A stretch of DNA of 64,000 nt, from contig NZ_FNGV01000008.1 in the NCBI RefSeq assembly GCF_900103215.1, forward strand, positions 124,001-188,000, written 5' to 3'. The position numbers and the translations under genes were made by a program. The notes below the pieces were generated by a model. The model saw only the letters and a program-made list of their open reading frames with translations. It searched no databases and was not told where the DNA came from. Shown piece by piece: positions 62,589 to 64,000 of the stretch. The stretch comes from Kriegella aquimaris (lineage in GTDB: Bacteria > Bacteroidota > Bacteroidia > Flavobacteriales > Flavobacteriaceae). Each line of letters begins with the position of its first letter. Position 1 is the stretch's first letter.

Positions 62589-63755
62589 TTATTCGACAGG
62601 TTTTTTGAAAAGTAAATGAAATACCAATACCAACAGGGAATAGACAAGTCCCAAAGTGGCTACACCCGTCCATTTATAGGTTTCCCAAGCCAAGGCTCCT
62701 GTAACGGTTCCTAGCGCTCCTCCGATAAAGTAGCCGACCATATAGATGGTATTTACGCGATTTCGCGCTTCTGGATTTCTAGAGAAAATGATATTCTGAT
62801 TCGTAATATGAAGCGATTGTAGCGCCATATCGATTAAAAGGACCCCTATGATCAAACCAAAAATTGATTTTTCAGAAAATAGAAATATGACCCAAGATAG
62901 AATCATAACCATTGATGCTATGGTAATAAGCAAATTTTTATTCAAGTGATCGCTCATTTTTCCGACTTTTGAAGCGGCAAGAGCGCCGAAGATTCCTAAA
63001 ATACCGAAAGATCCGGTTACCGTGCTACCATAATTAAAAGAATCTTCCATCAAGAAAACCAAGGTAGTCCAGAAGGCACTGAATCCAGCAAAACCCAATC
63101 CTCCCCTCAAAGCGGCCAATCGTACCGAACGCTCTTTTTTGAAGTAATGTAGTATTGACTTCATGAGTTTTACATAGGTTCCTTTAAAATCGGGGTGAAG
63201 TTCTGGCAGATGTATTTTTAGTAAAACCCAATAGATAATCATAAGGCCCGAAGCCAAGTAATACATGCTTCGCCAACCATAATGTTCACCAACGAACCCG
63301 CTTATGAACCTGCTGCCTAGGATACCGATCAATAGACCGCTCATGACAATACCAATGGCGCGACCCACACTATTTTTATCGGCGAGTAAGGCAGCCATAG
63401 GAACGAATAATTGCGGAATTACCGACGAGGCACCAATGAAAAAGCTTGCAACAGTCAGCATAAGTAGCGATTTGGCTGTGGCAGCAAGAAGTAGTGAGAG
63501 TACAATGGCCAGAAAATCGACCATTATTATTCTTTTATGGGAAATTTTATCTCCCAAGGGGATAATGAACAGCAAGCCAAAAGCATAGCCCAATTGCGTA
63601 AAGAGAGGTATATTACTTACTTTCGATTCTGAAACTCCAAATGTATTGGCAATTTGGTTTAATAGGGGTTGATTGTAGTAATTATTGGCCACTACCAGTC
63701 CGGCCCCAATGGCCATTAGATATAAAAGGGAGTTGGTCAATTTCTTTTCGCCCAT
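62589..63755 (-). CDS. MFS transporter (YnfM-like)
   Basis: About 388 residues with 12 hydrophobic segments. MFS signatures: loop 2-3 motif IIPLGDKISHKRIIM (GxLaDrxGrr-type) and a central SVGRAIGIVMSGLLIGILGSRFISGF. The YnfM/drug-efflux-like layout fits an exporter of small molecules; the substrate is unknown. ATG at 63755 is preferred because it lies 8 bases after the HTTM stop; an ATG at 63794 would overlap the HTTM gene. The two genes appear co-transcribed. Confidence 0.92.
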   Translation of the reverse strand: MGEKKLTNSLLYLMAIGAGLVVANNYYNQPLLNQIANTFGVSESKVSNIPLFTQLGYAFGLLFIIPLGDKISHKRIIMVDFLAIVLSLLLAATAKSLLMLTVASFFIGASSVIPQLFVPMAALLADKNSVGRAIGIVMSGLLIGILGSRFISGFVGEHYGWRSMYYLASGLMIIYWVLLKIHLPELHPDFKGTYVKLMKSILHYFKKERSVRLAALRGGLGFAGFSAFWTTLVFLMEDSFNYGSTVTGSFGILGIFGALAASKVGKMSDHLNKNLLITIASMVMILSWVIFLFSEKSIFGLIIGVLLIDMALQSLHITNQNIIFSRNPEARNRVNTIYMVGYFIGGALGTVTGALAWETYKWTGVATLGLVYSLLVLVFHLLFKKPVE

Positions 63756-63763
63756 GGTTCTCT

Positions 63764-64000
63764 TTAGTTTGTTGGGGCTGATGGCAGTATCCAATCATGG
63801 TGTTTGAAATGATGCCAGCGTTCGCTGGCCAAATCTACCTTTGGGTCTATAAAGGCCCTGTAAGGTTTACCGTTAACACTTACTTTGGAGTTTAAAACGA
63901 ACACTGAAATGTCTTCTCCTTTTTGAGCGTATTCTTTTTTTAATTGCTGGGCAAATTGCCATATAAAATCGGGATAAGCTCCAATCTTTTGTTTCTGTTT
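63764..64000 (-). CDS. HTTM (vitamin K-dependent gamma-carboxylase-like) protein, C-terminus only
   Basis: The frame is open from the window edge to a TAA at 63764-63766, giving the last 78 residues; the start lies beyond the window. The segment YPDFIWQFAQQLKKEYAQKG, then SVNGKPYRAFIDPKVDLASERW and HHDWILP, matches the C-terminal soluble part of flavobacterial HTTM-domain proteins. The whole protein would have several membrane helices. Substrate unknown. It is followed 8 bases later by the MFS gene. Confidence 0.85.
   Translation of the reverse strand, partial: KQKQKIGAYPDFIWQFAQQLKKEYAQKGEDISVFVLNSKVSVNGKPYRAFIDPKVDLASERWHHFKHHDWILPSAPTN

Noticed and set aside
1-64000. CRISPR array, rRNA, tRNA or insertion sequence
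   Set aside because: I looked for direct repeats with regular spacers, tRNA-like cloverleaf segments and transposase motifs and found none I could support by eye; a tRNAscan-SE or ISEScan run would settle it.

Overview
The window looks like chromosomal sequence from a member of the Bacteroidota, most likely a marine Flavobacteriaceae (Zobellia/Maribacter/Arenibacter-like). The evidence is Bacteroidota-type promoters (TTTG, about 19 bases, TAnnTTTG), a type IX secretion C-terminal sorting domain, a DUF1501/DUF1800 pair, a fused OlsF-type aminolipid synthase, the four-gene ligase-associated DNA-damage cassette usual in this group, and several secreted carbohydrate-active proteins. The genus is an inference. 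Most genes are on the minus strand. No rRNA, tRNA, CRISPR array or insertion sequence was found.

0-16.5 kb: a truncated secreted protein; ferritin followed by a small Cys/Lys-rich protein and a serine hydrolase; a PAP2 phosphatase; tex; metG with a clear promoter; the DUF1501/DUF1800 pair, closed by a strong terminator; then on the plus strand yraN and an ACT-like regulator; a TlpA-like thioredoxin; a second serine hydrolase; an amino-acid permease. 16.5-24.3 kb: carbohydrate-related genes (CE7-type esterase, PL12-type polysaccharide lyase, aldo/keto reductase, secreted propeller-like protein) without a SusC/SusD pair, a palindrome-rich intergenic stretch, and a YdeI-like protein that ends in a CDGSH iron-sulfur motif.

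24.5-34.6 kb: the most accessory part. A GCS2-type carboxylate-amine ligase fused to CBS domains overlaps an aspartoacylase/AstE-like deacylase, which suggests one pathway that makes or remodels an amide-linked metabolite. Next comes an AT-rich, tightly coupled three-gene operon (CrtA-like protein, unrecognised 313-residue protein, and a third gene broken by an in-frame TAA). A perfect 14-bp hairpin separates it from two tandem, diverged PPK2 polyphosphate kinases. Then an NTF2-like protein, a Gfo/Idh/MocA oxidoreductase and a DUF1593 nucleoside-hydrolase-like lipoprotein.

34.7-47.2 kb: DNA repair: mfd, then a disulfide-type flavoprotein and a TspO-like membrane protein, then the cassette exonuclease, ligase, Lhr-like helicase and PdeM, with a TerB-like gene divergent from its head. 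47.2-54.6 kb: fbp; a GNAT-lysC overlap; olsF; TM2, VOC and DUF1801 proteins; a D-2-hydroxyacid dehydrogenase. 54.8-64 kb: a patatin-like phospholipase gene interrupted by a frameshift; a compact mgtE-rsmA-GGCT-DUF4286 cluster; a TPR protein; an orphan 103-residue protein; serS; an MFS transporter; and the 3' end of an HTTM (vitamin K-dependent carboxylase-like) gene cut by the window edge.

Most of the content is ordinary flavobacterial chromosome. The items best worth a second look are the GCS2-CBS/deacylase pair, the coupled three-gene operon with its nonsense codon, the TerB gene divergent from the ligase-associated cassette, the frameshifted patatin, the ferritin-linked Cys-rich peptide and the YdeI-CDGSH fusion.
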